Assembly: GCA_016182655.1 (NCBI GenBank)
Contig: JACPGB010000047.1
Coordinates: 1 to 48,366, forward strand
Length of the DNA stretch: 48,366 bases
Direction: 5' to 3'
Origin: Deltaproteobacteria bacterium
Lineage (GTDB): Bacteria > Desulfobacterota > GWC2-55-46
The stretch's first letter is position 1. Every line of letters begins with the position of its first letter. The position numbers and the translations under genes were made by a program. Below the pieces are notes generated by a model, which saw only the letters and a list, made by a program, of their open reading frames with translations, searched no databases and had not been told where the DNA came from. Shown one piece after another: positions 17,157-25,691 of the stretch.

Positions 17157-18632
17157 TCAGCCCCGGCCCCATGCGTAGTCGTTATAGGCCATGAGAGTAA
17201 GAATGGTCGAGACCCTTACGCGGCTGTCGAATAGCCTCGGGAGGAGCTTCAGTATGAATAACGACCTCGGGAGGTTGGCGGAAAACAGCATCGAGGAGAG
17301 GCGTAGCGCGAAGAGGAGCCTGTACTTGAATTTTATGGGGTCTATCTCGTTCGAGCGCCTCCAGAAGTCTTTTGCCCAGTAGTGGTCGAGCTTCCTGTAA
17401 ATGGAATCAAAGGAGTATATCTTTCTGATGACCCTCCTGTAGCCCTCCTTAAGCGCCTCGGGGGAGAGGCGCGCCGGACGGAAGACGACCGTCTTGGCGT
17501 CGTACTTCGACCAGTCCTTGTGAGTTATCCGCCCCTCTTTCTCGAACCTCTTGAAGAGCTCGGTGCCGGGAAAGGGCGTGAGGATGTTCACAAGCGGCAT
17601 GAGGAGCCTGGAGTCTTCTATGAACTTCGCGAGCTCGTCGAAGGACTCCTCGGTATCGAAGTCGTATCCGACTATGAACGAGCCGTGGACGAGTATGCCG
17701 TGCGACTGTATCTTCTTGATCGCCTCCATGTAGTCGAGGCGCATGTTGACCTTCTTATCCATCTGGGAGAGGTTCTTCGGCGACACCGACTCGAACCCTA
17801 TGAGCACCGCGCCGCACCCGGCGTCCTTCATGAGAGTCAACATTTCCTCGTCCTGGGCGAGGTTAATGGACGCCTGGCACGACCAGTTGAGGTTCAAGGG
17901 CTTCAACGCCCTGAAGAGCGATCTCGCGAAGTTTCTGTCCGCGATGATATTATCGTCGGCGAAAAAGATCGACTTCCTCTTGTAGCCCGCGTCTTTATTA
18001 AGCGCGGAGACCTCTGAGACGAGCTGTTCGACGGTCTTTGACCTGATGGTCTTGCCGTCGAAGGCATAGACCGAGCAGAACTCGCACTGGAAGGGGCACC
18101 CCTTTGTCGTCTGGACGACGTCGGAAAAGTACTTCTCCCTTGAAAGGACCGACCTTTCCGGGGGCGGAGAAGCCTTGAGGTCCGTCTTTTTTCCGGACTC
18201 GTACCTCCTTTTGAGCGCCCCCTTTTCCGCGTCTTCGAGGACATCCTTCCACACGCCCTCGGCCTCCCCGACGACGACGGCGTCGGCGTGTTCGAGCGCC
18301 TCGTCCGGGCACATCGAGGGGTGTATGCCGCCGAGGACGGTTTTCACGCCCTTTTCGCGGAACTTCCCGGATATCTCGTACGCCCTTTTGGCGAACATCG
18401 TCCTGACGCTTATGCCCACAAGGTCCGCCGGCCAGCCGTAGTCGATATCCTCGATGTTCTCGTCAAAGACCTTCACCTCGTGGACCGGAGGGGTGAGCGA
18501 GGCGAGTGTGGGAATGGCGAGGAGGTACGAGAAATATTTTTTCGAGAGGAGGAACTTCGAGAAGAACCTGTAGTCGTAGAAGGACTTTTCAGTCCCCGTG
18601 CTGTTTTTCGGTATGATGAGTGCGATCTTCAC
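17157..18632 (-). CDS. B12-binding-domain radical SAM protein
   Basis: The 491-residue protein has an N-terminal cobalamin-binding-like domain (about 1-135, with LGGIHPSMCPDEAL and VVGEAEGVWKDVL) and a radical SAM core with the cluster motif Cys179-Cys183-Cys186 (KGCPFQCEFCSVY). The C-terminal region resembles DUF4070. Proteins of this kind methylate or rearrange unactivated carbons; hopanoid and lipid modifying enzymes such as HpnJ are relatives, but the substrate is not evident. The gene stands alone between the outer-membrane operon and the kinase gene, with an ordinary ATG start. Confidence 0.88.
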   Translation of the reverse strand: MKIALIIPKNSTGTEKSFYDYRFFSKFLLSKKYFSYLLAIPTLASLTPPVHEVKVFDENIEDIDYGWPADLVGISVRTMFAKRAYEISGKFREKGVKTVLGGIHPSMCPDEALEHADAVVVGEAEGVWKDVLEDAEKGALKRRYESGKKTDLKASPPPERSVLSREKYFSDVVQTTKGCPFQCEFCSVYAFDGKTIRSKTVEQLVSEVSALNKDAGYKRKSIFFADDNIIADRNFARSLFRALKPLNLNWSCQASINLAQDEEMLTLMKDAGCGAVLIGFESVSPKNLSQMDKKVNMRLDYMEAIKKIQSHGILVHGSFIVGYDFDTEESFDELAKFIEDSRLLMPLVNILTPFPGTELFKRFEKEGRITHKDWSKYDAKTVVFRPARLSPEALKEGYRRVIRKIYSFDSIYRKLDHYWAKDFWRRSNEIDPIKFKYRLLFALRLSSMLFSANLPRSLFILKLLPRLFDSRVRVSTILTLMAYNDYAWGRG

Positions 18633-18767
18633 TGGTTTTGTGCCCTTGTGTTCGGATGTTTAAAGACCGCGCCGTGAGGAAGCCGGACATTACACGCGCC
18701 CGGCAAGAACGGCCCGCTAAGGAGGCTCGTGGAGAGGCGTAACGGTTGTTCCCGCTAACCGATCAGC

Positions 18768-20558
18768 CTATATTTTTTCTTGTTCACTTCCCGTTCTTTG
18801 TACCACAATAATCGGCTCTTTAGGGATTGTAAAATAAAACGTCGCTCCTTCATTGACCTTTCCTTCAGCCCAGACACGCCCGCCGTGCCGTTGAATGACC
18901 CTTTGGACGATAGCGAGCCCCACACCCGTTCCTTCAAACTCAGCGCTGTTATGCAGGCGCTGGAAGACGCCGAATATCTTATTCAAATACTTTGGATCAA
19001 ACCCGACGCCGTTATCCCTTACGTAGTATATATTTTCATTCCCCTTGCTTTCGCCCCCGACTTCGATGACCGCGTTCTCCACGGGCCTTGTGAATTTAAC
19101 GGCGTTGGACAAGAGATTGAGAAATACCTGGCGTATCAATACCCGTTCCGCCAGCGCGGGCGGAAGCGTCTTGACATTGAATTCCGTCCTCGATTCAGGC
19201 GCCACCGTTATCTCCTGAATGACGGACCTTGCGAGTTCGCCCATGTCAATTTCCTGATGATTTATCTCGTGACGGCCCGCTTTCGAGAGTTCAAGAAGTT
19301 CGTCGATAAGCCGTCTCATCTTCTTCGAGCTGTCTCGAATGATATTCAGAAAATCCTTGCCGTCTTCATCCAGCCTGGCGGAATACCTTTTTGCCAGGAT
19401 CTGCGCGAAGCTTTCGATAGACCGAAGAGGCGCCCTCAGGTCATGGGCGGCCGAGTAAGAGAACGCCTCCAGCTCTTTATTGGCGGCTTCAAGTTCTTCA
19501 GTCCGCTCCTCAAGTGCTTTATTCATCCTGGTGCGCTCCGCCACCATGGCTTCCGCGCGCCTGACATGCTCCGCCAGGTCCTCCTGCATGCGGTTGCGCT
19601 CTTTGTCCATCCGCGTCAATTTCCTTATCACTAAAAACGCCATGGCCGCGATCGCCGTTATGGTCGTGGCGACTATGGCGACCACCATGTTTCTCATGGC
19701 TTTGCTTGGCGCCATTATTTCAGAGGCGCGCATGTGCACCATTATGCACCCGCCGTAGCTCTGCACCGGCCTGTAGGACATCGCCGTCGGGACGCCGACA
19801 TAATCGGGCGTGATCACGAACGATTTGCTGTTCCCGGCAAGGCAATCCAGCATCGCGCTTGCGTCTATGGGATGGCTCATTTTTTCATGGGAAGAATACC
19901 GGAGCGCGGTCAACGCAATCCCCCTGGAATCGGTCAGAAAGCTCTCCCCGGTTGCGCCCAGCATGGACGTATCTTCAAACAGGTCGTCGAAAATGTCGAG
20001 CCTGGAGAGGCCGAGCAAAATCTCGCCGCGGCCCGAGCCCTCTTCGCGGATAGATTGGCCGAACAGCAGCGCTCTTGCGCCGCCAGGAAGGGCTTCCGCG
20101 CGCACAAACGATTTTTCCTGTTTCTGCTTCATCTCCAACGCCAGCCGTTCCATGATCTCTTGGGGGAATGTACCTGCCGTCCGGCTCCTCCCGGTCGCCA
20201 TATCCATGACCGACAACCCGACAAAGAACTCGCTCCGCTGCACCATCTGCTCCAGGGGCTTGTCACTTGACGACCCGGCCCTGCCGGAGAGTTCACGGGC
20301 CAAACGCACAGTCTCAGGGTCTCCGACGAGAAAGCCCAGTTCATCACGCCGCCGTTGTATAAGAAGCCTTGTAGCCAGTTCGCGGTCTGCCGATAGACTG
20401 CCAAGAAGGACCGCGCTTTGCGTGAGTTGCCTGTCCCGGGCCATGCCGTATATTATGTAGCTGATAATTGCGCAGGGAAGTACTGCAAGCAGGATAAGGA
20501 GCACAAGGAGGCGCAGGAATACCGACTCGTTATGTCGTATGCCGGGATTCATTGCCAT
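18768..20558 (-). CDS. Membrane sensor histidine kinase
   Basis: Two membrane helices (about 17-38 and 290-311) flank a periplasmic sensor domain of about 250 residues. A coiled coil (about 318-364) leads to HisKA and HATPase domains. Phosphoacceptor His372 lies in SYSAAHDLRAPLRS. The N box (NLLSNAVKFT), G1 (RDNGVGFD), F (FGVFQRLH) and G2 (GTGVGLAIV) boxes are intact. The kinase core resembles phytochrome-type kinases. Codons for ATG at 20558 and 20552 and a TTG at 20564 are possible starts and none has a clear ribosome site; ATG 20558 is given. No response regulator is adjacent; the nearest is at 25.9 kb. Confidence 0.9.
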   Translation of the reverse strand: MAMNPGIRHNESVFLRLLVLLILLAVLPCAIISYIIYGMARDRQLTQSAVLLGSLSADRELATRLLIQRRRDELGFLVGDPETVRLARELSGRAGSSSDKPLEQMVQRSEFFVGLSVMDMATGRSRTAGTFPQEIMERLALEMKQKQEKSFVRAEALPGGARALLFGQSIREEGSGRGEILLGLSRLDIFDDLFEDTSMLGATGESFLTDSRGIALTALRYSSHEKMSHPIDASAMLDCLAGNSKSFVITPDYVGVPTAMSYRPVQSYGGCIMVHMRASEIMAPSKAMRNMVVAIVATTITAIAAMAFLVIRKLTRMDKERNRMQEDLAEHVRRAEAMVAERTRMNKALEERTEELEAANKELEAFSYSAAHDLRAPLRSIESFAQILAKRYSARLDEDGKDFLNIIRDSSKKMRRLIDELLELSKAGRHEINHQEIDMGELARSVIQEITVAPESRTEFNVKTLPPALAERVLIRQVFLNLLSNAVKFTRPVENAVIEVGGESKGNENIYYVRDNGVGFDPKYLNKIFGVFQRLHNSAEFEGTGVGLAIVQRVIQRHGGRVWAEGKVNEGATFYFTIPKEPIIVVQRTGSEQEKI

Positions 20559-20809
20559 GCGCAATGGGCGAGCGAGGTCTGTTTTTTCGGACGGATATGC
20601 GTCTTCATCATGAGGGCCGCATTAAATCGGTATTCGGATGACGTCATTTTAGCCATCCCCATTGCAGTTAAGTTACCATTTTTGGTGAAAACAATCAAAC
20701 AGGCGCATACTGATGTCGTTTACTCAGGTTTTTTCCATAAGTCGACCAATCCGCCAAACATGAGCGTATTCGAGAGGGGCGACCGACCATGTCGATGAGG
20801 ACGATTTAA

Positions 20810-20968
20810 AGCAGGCTTCCTGAAAGTTCCGGGATCCAGCAAGAGGAACGTGGTTACAAAACGGGTGCAATCGAGGCGTTAGAAGAGAAAGCGGCCCTGC
20901 TTAGGGAATCTTATGACACATTGAAAAAGTTGGTGCCCGAGGCCGGGATCGAACCGGCACGGCTTTAA
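20810..20968 (+). pseudogene. Uninitiated open frame, probable remnant of a decayed gene
   Basis: A frame of 52 sense codons is open from just after a TAA (20807-20809) to a TAA inside the tRNA-Leu gene. It has no start codon. Its middle part, from GYKTGAIEALEEKAALLRES to the tRNA boundary, has the amphipathic heptad pattern of a real helical protein and differs from the random frames nearby. The rest of the 366-bp gap after the kinase gene (20565-20930) shows nothing else I recognise. I do not know the parent family. Confidence 0.3.
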
Positions 20969-21018
20969 GGGCCGCGGGATTTTAAGTCCCGTGCGTCTAC
21001 CAGTTCCGCCACTCGGGC
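20931..21018 (-). tRNA. tRNA-Leu (anticodon UAA)
   Basis: The 88-nt minus-strand gene has a 7-bp acceptor stem (GCCCGAG with CTCGGGC), anticodon TAA in the loop ACTTAAAA, a long variable arm as expected for leucine, the T-loop GGTTCGATCC and an encoded CCA end (20933-20931). Confidence 0.97.
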
Positions 21019-21159
21019 ACGGCAAAAAGTATCGCACATCGCTCAAGGAGTGTCAATAATCGGCGATATATTTACCTGTATATGCATGGCGGTTTTGCTT
21101 CTCCTTCAAGTAATCTCTCAGAGGACGCCCGCAATGCTTTGAAAACCCAAGCGTTTGTC

Positions 21160-21187
21160 TTGACAATTGGTCAGCGATTGCTATAAT
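21160..21187 (+). promoter_or_regulatory. Strong sigma70 promoter of the Cyc2-like gene
   Basis: TTGACA (21160-21165) and TATAAT (21182-21187) are both perfect consensus boxes with a 16-bp spacer. Transcription should start near 21194, about 100 bases before the ATG at 21296, so the message carries a long leader. The stretch 21019-21159 between tRNA and promoter shows nothing else recognisable. Confidence 0.85.
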
Positions 21188-21189
21188 TG

Positions 21190-21285
21190 GGGAAATCCGC
21201 AAAGGAGGTGACCCCTTAAAGGCAGGTCCCCCGATAGGCAACGCTCCAGGTAGAAGCTGGTTTCATCGCTGTAAATTATCCAAAA
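21190..21285 (+). promoter_or_regulatory. Structured 5' leader, possible riboswitch or regulatory RNA
   Basis: The leader between the promoter and the Cyc2-like gene can form alternative helices. GGGG (21189-21192) can pair with either of two CCCC runs (about 21212-21215 and 21229-21233). TCC-GCAAA-GGA forms a small GNRA-like hairpin, and CCAG and CTGG arms (about 21247-21259) another. A sequence that would be a perfect Shine-Dalgarno (AAAGGAGGTGA) lies in it without a following start codon. The real ribosome site, AAAAAGGAGG, is at about 21283-21292. It does not match a riboswitch class that I can name with confidence. Confidence 0.45.
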
Positions 21286-21295
21286 AGGAGGTAGT

Positions 21296-22528
21296 ATGAA
21301 GAAATCGTTGCTTTGTGCCGTAGCCGTTCTCTTCTTCTTTGCGCTCTCGATATTCGCGGTGCATGAGGCGGAGGCGGTCCCGGCGTTTGCTCGCCAGACC
21401 GGTCTGGCCTGCAATTCCTGTCACTTCCAGCATTTTCCCGCGCTGAACTCATTCGGCCGCGCCTTCAAGGACGGCGGCTACACCCAGGTGGGCGGACAGA
21501 GCCTCGTGGAAGGAGACCTTCTCTCCGTCCCCGTCGTGCTTAACGCCTCGCTCGTTACAAAGATAAGGTACCAGAAGAAGAACGGAGACGCCGAGACCGA
21601 CATCAACAAGGGCGAGTTCCAGTTCCCTGACGAGGCCGCGCTCCTCATCGGCGGCAGGGCCGGAGAGCACGTAGGTTTCCTCCTTGAGTCTTCCCTCATA
21701 GGCGAATTGAACAGCGATTCCTTCGCCTCCTTCAAGATGCCGATAGTCTTCAACGTTTCCGGAATCAACCTGAGCGCAATCCCGTTTACGACCGACGCCG
21801 CGGGCGCGGCCTACGGCTATGAGCTCCTGAACACCGGCGCGGTCCGCATGACCCGCGTCCTCGAGCACAGGAGGGAGACCTCCGGACAGCAGTACATAGG
21901 CACTGATGGTGCGGCAACGGGTCTTTCTCTCGTCGCCTCCAAGCCCATCGGTTACGTAAATTATACCGCCTACTACCCCGAGCACGGGTCAGCCGCGGCG
22001 GGACCGCTCCTTAACTACTTCAGGGTAGCCGCGACCCCGCAGGTCGGCAACTGGGACCTTGCCGGCGGCTTCCAGCTCTGGAATGGCACCTCCAAGACAG
22101 GCGACGGCGCAGGGGCGGTCCAGCAGAAGGCTGACGCGTGGGCCATAGACGCGCAGGCCCAGGGCACGGTAGGCAACTACCCGGTCGGCGTCTACGTGAC
22201 GTACGCCAGCGCCGCAAGCTCTGACACCAATGATATCGAGAACATGTTCAACTCCTCGACCGTCGACGACGAGACCGCCCTTACGCTCTTGGGCGAAGTC
22301 GGCGTGATACCCGGCAGGCTCACCCTTGCCGCGGGCTACAGGCTCGGCAAGAACGGCGACCCGAACGACGACGGGCAGGACAGCGATGACGCGGCTACCG
22401 TTGGCGCGGTCTACAACGCCATGCAGAACGTCCAGCTCCAGTTCAACCACACCATCTACTCCGGTGATGTAACGACAGACGCGAGCGGCGACCAGCTCAC
22501 GACTCTCATGCTCTTCGCGGCGTTCTAA
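21296..22528 (+). CDS. Cyc2-like outer-membrane cytochrome-porin fusion
   Basis: The 410-residue precursor has a signal peptide (about 1-27) and then a short cytochrome segment, PAFARQTGLACNSCHFQHFP, with the haem motif CNSCH at 39-43 and NSFGRAFKDGGYT after it. The remaining 340 residues look like a porin beta-barrel ending in a terminal Phe (LMLFAAF). This build and the motif are those of Cyc2, the fused monohaem cytochrome-porin that takes electrons from Fe(II) at the cell surface in iron oxidisers. Family members of unknown substrate exist, so iron oxidation is an inference. It has its own strong promoter and terminator, and differs in strand from most of the window. Confidence 0.75.
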   Translation: MKKSLLCAVAVLFFFALSIFAVHEAEAVPAFARQTGLACNSCHFQHFPALNSFGRAFKDGGYTQVGGQSLVEGDLLSVPVVLNASLVTKIRYQKKNGDAETDINKGEFQFPDEAALLIGGRAGEHVGFLLESSLIGELNSDSFASFKMPIVFNVSGINLSAIPFTTDAAGAAYGYELLNTGAVRMTRVLEHRRETSGQQYIGTDGAATGLSLVASKPIGYVNYTAYYPEHGSAAAGPLLNYFRVAATPQVGNWDLAGGFQLWNGTSKTGDGAGAVQQKADAWAIDAQAQGTVGNYPVGVYVTYASAASSDTNDIENMFNSSTVDDETALTLLGEVGVIPGRLTLAAGYRLGKNGDPNDDGQDSDDAATVGAVYNAMQNVQLQFNHTIYSGDVTTDASGDQLTTLMLFAAF

Positions 22529-22547
22529 ACGCAGTTGCTTCGGATGC

Positions 22548-22578
22548 GGGGAGGGCCTCTAAGGCCCTCCCCTTTTTT
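22548..22578 (+). terminator. Intrinsic terminator after the Cyc2-like gene
   Basis: GGAGGGCC and GGCCCTCC arms (extended to 10 bp) around the loop TCTAA are followed by TTTTTT (22573-22578). A textbook Rho-independent terminator, 20 bp after the stop. Confidence 0.93.
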
Positions 22579-22593
22579 ATTTAAGGAGAGCGG

Positions 22594-23439
22594 ATGTCAT
22601 CGATAAAAAACGCGTTCGCATTTGCGTTAAGCCTTACCCTCCTCTTCATCGCCTTTGGCTGTTCCGGCCCTCTCAAGGTAGCGTACAGGCCGGCCGAGGG
22701 CGTGCCGTCGAAACTTAAAGAGCCCTTACGGGTCAGCATCGCGCCCGTTGCCGACGCAAGGGGCGAGGCGGACCCACGGAAGATCGGAAAGATAGACGCG
22801 ACGATCGCCGACATGAACGCAACCAAGCTCGTACTCTCGGAAGAGCCCGCAAGGCTCGTTGAAAAGGCGCTCTCGGAAGAGCTTAAGGCCGCCGGGTTCA
22901 TCGTCTCGGGCGCGAAAGAGGCGGATCTCGTACTCGCAAGCTCTATAAAGTCCTTCAGGCTCGACGTGGGCGGGCGAGACGAGGTTGAGATAGCCATAGA
23001 CGCGGCCCTCGAGAAGTCAGGGGGCGGCGCGGTCTGGACGGGGACCTTCGCCTTCAAAAAGGAGCGGTACGCCGGTGTCATGGGCAACTCGCGTGGGACC
23101 ATTGAAAGGCTCGTCAACGGCGCTCTCTCGACCGCCTTAAGAAAAGGCGTTAACGACATGGTCGCGGCGCTGGATAAGCCCGTTGTCAACGCTGAAAGGC
23201 CTTCGAAAGACGCAGTGGAGGCTGCCGGAGCCGGGCGGCTCGTAATATCTTCGGTCCCGGCGCGCGCAAAGGTCTACATAGACGAGGTCTATTACGGGCT
23301 CACCCCGTTGTCCCTCGATCTAAAGCCGGGCATCCACGATATCAGCGTCAGCCAGAAGGGCTTCAGGGACTCTAAAGAGCGCGTCTCGGTCCGCTCCGGA
23401 GAGACGACAGAGCTTCCGGCTGTGCTCGACAAGGAATAA
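22594..23439 (+). CDS. Lipoprotein with C-terminal PEGA domain
   Basis: The 281-residue protein starts with a lipoprotein-type signal (hydrophobic stretch ending IAFGC; Phe at -2 makes the lipobox slightly unusual). Residues about 35-195 resemble the YajG/LptE-like fold: a strand with DARGEADPRKIG, then EELKAAGFIVSGAKEADLVL. Residues about 212-278 form a PEGA domain (SSVPARAKVYIDEVYYGLTP and LKPGIHDISVSQKGF), which usually binds surfaces or glycans. Function is unknown. The gene begins 15 bp after the preceding terminator with its own AAGGAG site, so it may rely on read-through or on a promoter overlapping the upstream gene. Confidence 0.75.
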   Translation: MSSIKNAFAFALSLTLLFIAFGCSGPLKVAYRPAEGVPSKLKEPLRVSIAPVADARGEADPRKIGKIDATIADMNATKLVLSEEPARLVEKALSEELKAAGFIVSGAKEADLVLASSIKSFRLDVGGRDEVEIAIDAALEKSGGGAVWTGTFAFKKERYAGVMGNSRGTIERLVNGALSTALRKGVNDMVAALDKPVVNAERPSKDAVEAAGAGRLVISSVPARAKVYIDEVYYGLTPLSLDLKPGIHDISVSQKGFRDSKERVSVRSGETTELPAVLDKE

Positions 23440-23462
23440 AAACGGCCATCCCTTGATGTACA

Positions 23463-23498
23463 AAAGCCCGCGCGCCTTTTGGCGCGCGGGCTTTTTTT
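23463..23498. terminator. Bidirectional intrinsic terminator
   Basis: AGCCCGCGCGCC and GGCGCGCGGGCT form a 12-bp stem with a TTTT loop. TTTTTTT follows on the plus strand and a shorter T-run on the minus strand. It separates the convergent lipoprotein gene and the OB-fold protein gene. Confidence 0.93.
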
Positions 23499-23527
23499 GT
23501 TTTTATAAACGGCGAGAGGCCCCCCCG

Positions 23528-23950
23528 TCACTTCCTTGCCAGGGGCGGCCTCCTCGCCTCTTTCGCCTCGATGTAGGCCCCTTTCTTTCCGGCCCTTGCG
23601 ATGCCCTTCACAATAACCAGCTCGCCTTTCGGCTTTAATGATGAAAGTCCCCGAGGCACGCGCCCTGAAACATATATGCAGGCGGTATCGTCCTCAAGCG
23701 CCCAATCGCTCCGCGTGGCAGGGGAAGAGCCCGCGCACCGCGCCTTCCACCCCCTGAACCTGCCTTTCAAGAGGACCTCCCTGCCCTCGAAAGATACAGG
23801 GTCCTTAAGGATAGAGGCGGTCTCGGTAAACTCTTCGGCCCCTTCCCCGGCAAAGCCTCCGGAGGCCAGGTACCCGGAGAGCGCGAGCGCCAGCAGAAGC
23901 GCCGCTACTCCGCGTCCAGGCTTACCTCTTATTGATAGAGCCCTTCTCAA
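23528..23950 (-). CDS. Small exported OB-fold-like protein
   Basis: The 140-residue protein has a signal-like N-terminus (hydrophobic GVAALLLALALSGYLASGGF, about 14-33) and a mature part of about 105 residues. Its pattern (FEGREVLLKGRFRGWKARC, DWALEDDTACIYVSG, GELVIVKGIAR) fits a five-strand OB fold, as in YgiW-like or other periplasmic OB proteins. The start is TTG at 23950, supported by GAGGTG seven bases before it and by lack of better starts. It overlaps the 3' end of the clostripain-family gene by 29 bp, so the two are co-transcribed. Function unknown. Confidence 0.65.
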   Translation of the reverse strand: MRRALSIRGKPGRGVAALLLALALSGYLASGGFAGEGAEEFTETASILKDPVSFEGREVLLKGRFRGWKARCAGSSPATRSDWALEDDTACIYVSGRVPRGLSSLKPKGELVIVKGIARAGKKGAYIEAKEARRPPLARK

Positions 23951-25691
23951 GTATCTTCACCTCGAACTTCTTTGTGTTCAACACCCTGCCCGCCCCTTTT
24001 GATAACACCGAGCGGCCGGAGCCGTCCCTTGCAAGGTCTCCTACCCACCACCAGTCAGAGAAAGAATCCAGACAGAGGAGGTCCGGGCAGGTGACGTTCA
24101 GCGGGTAAGGGTTTGTGAGGTCCATTACGTCCGAGGCGATCAGCGTGAACTCGTTGTACCCGTCGATCGGGTCGTAGAGATAGACGTTCGGGGTGGCGCG
24201 GGTGCACGAGGGGCCGTTGGAGTAGTAGTTGACGAGGACCGTGTACGTCCCGGCCTGCGAGGTATCGTTTGCGATGTATGTCTCATAGGTCTGCCCGGAG
24301 TCGAAGGAGTCCGGCGTGAAAGTACCGTTCGGCGTGGTCGGCCCGTCGTAAGGGGCGTAGACGTTGCCGTCAGGCTCCATCACATAGAGGTCGAGGTCCG
24401 CGTCGCACGCGGACCAGTCGACCATGAAGCCGAAGGGTCCGGACCCGCTGTACTCAAGCGTGCCGCCGCCGAGGCTTGAGAGGAGCGCGGAGAGGTAAGA
24501 GCCCCATGTGGAGCCTGTAGAGCGCGCCGCGTTTATCGCAAGGAGCGAGTACTCGGACATATCCGAATCATTCGTTTCATTCGTCTGCGGGAGATAGATC
24601 GCGATGCCGGTCGACCCCTCTGCCCCAGTCCCGGTCATCCTGTTCGCCACGACGAGGCCGCCGGTTATCTCGGCCATCACCTCCGCCGCGGCCGCTTTGA
24701 CCCCGCCTGAGGTGAGCCCGTTGACATAGCTTGCGACCGAATAGAGGTCGTGGTTGAACTCGTAGTCGTACTCCTGTGTGTTCACCTCAGCCGACTGCAT
24801 GACCGCCGACGAGGTCGAGTCCGCAAGGAGCGCGTCGGCGAAAGCGCGCACCTTTTCATCGAGCGCCGCCATCCTCGACATATCGATTGCGGACTTCGTC
24901 GTCTTCTCCCTGCCGTTTACCGCGTAGAAGTCGGCGTACTCGTTAACGCTTGATATCGCGAGGTCGCGTCCATTCATGCCGGGGCTATTGATAAGACCTG
25001 AGAGTATCGTGTCATACGGGTCGCCGTCCGCGGGCTCGTTCGCCTCGGAGAACACCATGTAGTCGACGAGCCCCGTGAATTCGTAGGCGACCTCGTACAT
25101 GGCCATGAGGCAGGCGTCGAAGTCCATGACGCTTATCCTCACGCCCGAGTCGCGGACTCCGCTTGCGAGGCCGGGAAGGCTCATGAAAGTCCCGCTCGTG
25201 TCGTCCTGTACCGCCCCTCTGGCGACTGCCTTGGCCTTCCATCCGGCGCCGTGGTCCCAGATGACGAGCGCGTAATTGTCCGCAGGGTACTCGGAGGCCG
25301 CCCATCTTATGAACCCGGCGAGGGTCGCCGGGTCGGCCATGTCGACGTTCCCGATGCTCGTGCCGTCGAGGTTAGCGCGGGTCTCGTCGTTGTCCTTCTC
25401 TACATATATCCTTCTCGTGTCGGCCGGGACGCCTGTAGAATAATTATTGCTGAACTCGGCCTGGACGATGATCGCTACATCGGAGGTCGACCCGGCCGTC
25501 TCCATCTCGTTCAGGTCTTCAAGCGCGCTCTCGGAGAGATTATTGTCCGCGCCCATGTAGACCATGTAGGTCCAGCTCCGCCTTGTCGAGCCGCCGCCTC
25601 CTCCGTTGCCTGATGACGACCCTCCGCCGCACCCGGCAATTGCGATGGCAAGCAACATCAGAAAAAAAACGATACCGCCGGTCCGTCTCAT
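23922..25691 (-). CDS. Clostripain-family (peptidase C11) lipoprotein
   Basis: The 589-residue protein carries a lipoprotein signal with lipid Cys21 (IAIAGCGGG) and a Gly/Ser-rich linker. A C11 caspase-like cysteine protease domain follows (about 38-400). The expected catalytic dyad is His147 in LVIWDHGAGW and Cys194 in MDFDACLMAMYEV. The C-terminal 170 residues, from about 415, look like a beta-sandwich (DWSACDADLDLYVMEPDGNV, then TYTVLVNYYSNG), of a kind found in pre-peptidase C-terminal domains. It is probably displayed in the periplasm or at the surface. Its substrate is not known. ATG at 25691 has AAAGGA upstream. Confidence 0.88.
   Translation of the reverse strand: MRRTGGIVFFLMLLAIAIAGCGGGSSSGNGGGGGSTRRSWTYMVYMGADNNLSESALEDLNEMETAGSTSDVAIIVQAEFSNNYSTGVPADTRRIYVEKDNDETRANLDGTSIGNVDMADPATLAGFIRWAASEYPADNYALVIWDHGAGWKAKAVARGAVQDDTSGTFMSLPGLASGVRDSGVRISVMDFDACLMAMYEVAYEFTGLVDYMVFSEANEPADGDPYDTILSGLINSPGMNGRDLAISSVNEYADFYAVNGREKTTKSAIDMSRMAALDEKVRAFADALLADSTSSAVMQSAEVNTQEYDYEFNHDLYSVASYVNGLTSGGVKAAAAEVMAEITGGLVVANRMTGTGAEGSTGIAIYLPQTNETNDSDMSEYSLLAINAARSTGSTWGSYLSALLSSLGGGTLEYSGSGPFGFMVDWSACDADLDLYVMEPDGNVYAPYDGPTTPNGTFTPDSFDSGQTYETYIANDTSQAGTYTVLVNYYSNGPSCTRATPNVYLYDPIDGYNEFTLIASDVMDLTNPYPLNVTCPDLLCLDSFSDWWWVGDLARDGSGRSVLSKGAGRVLNTKKFEVKILEKGSINKR

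Noticed and set aside
21190-21285. GEMM-type c-di-GMP riboswitch
   Set aside because: The usual GCAAACC and ACGCAAAGCC boxes and the closing P1 stem are not found in order. Only a loose resemblance remains, so it is listed as an unassigned leader.
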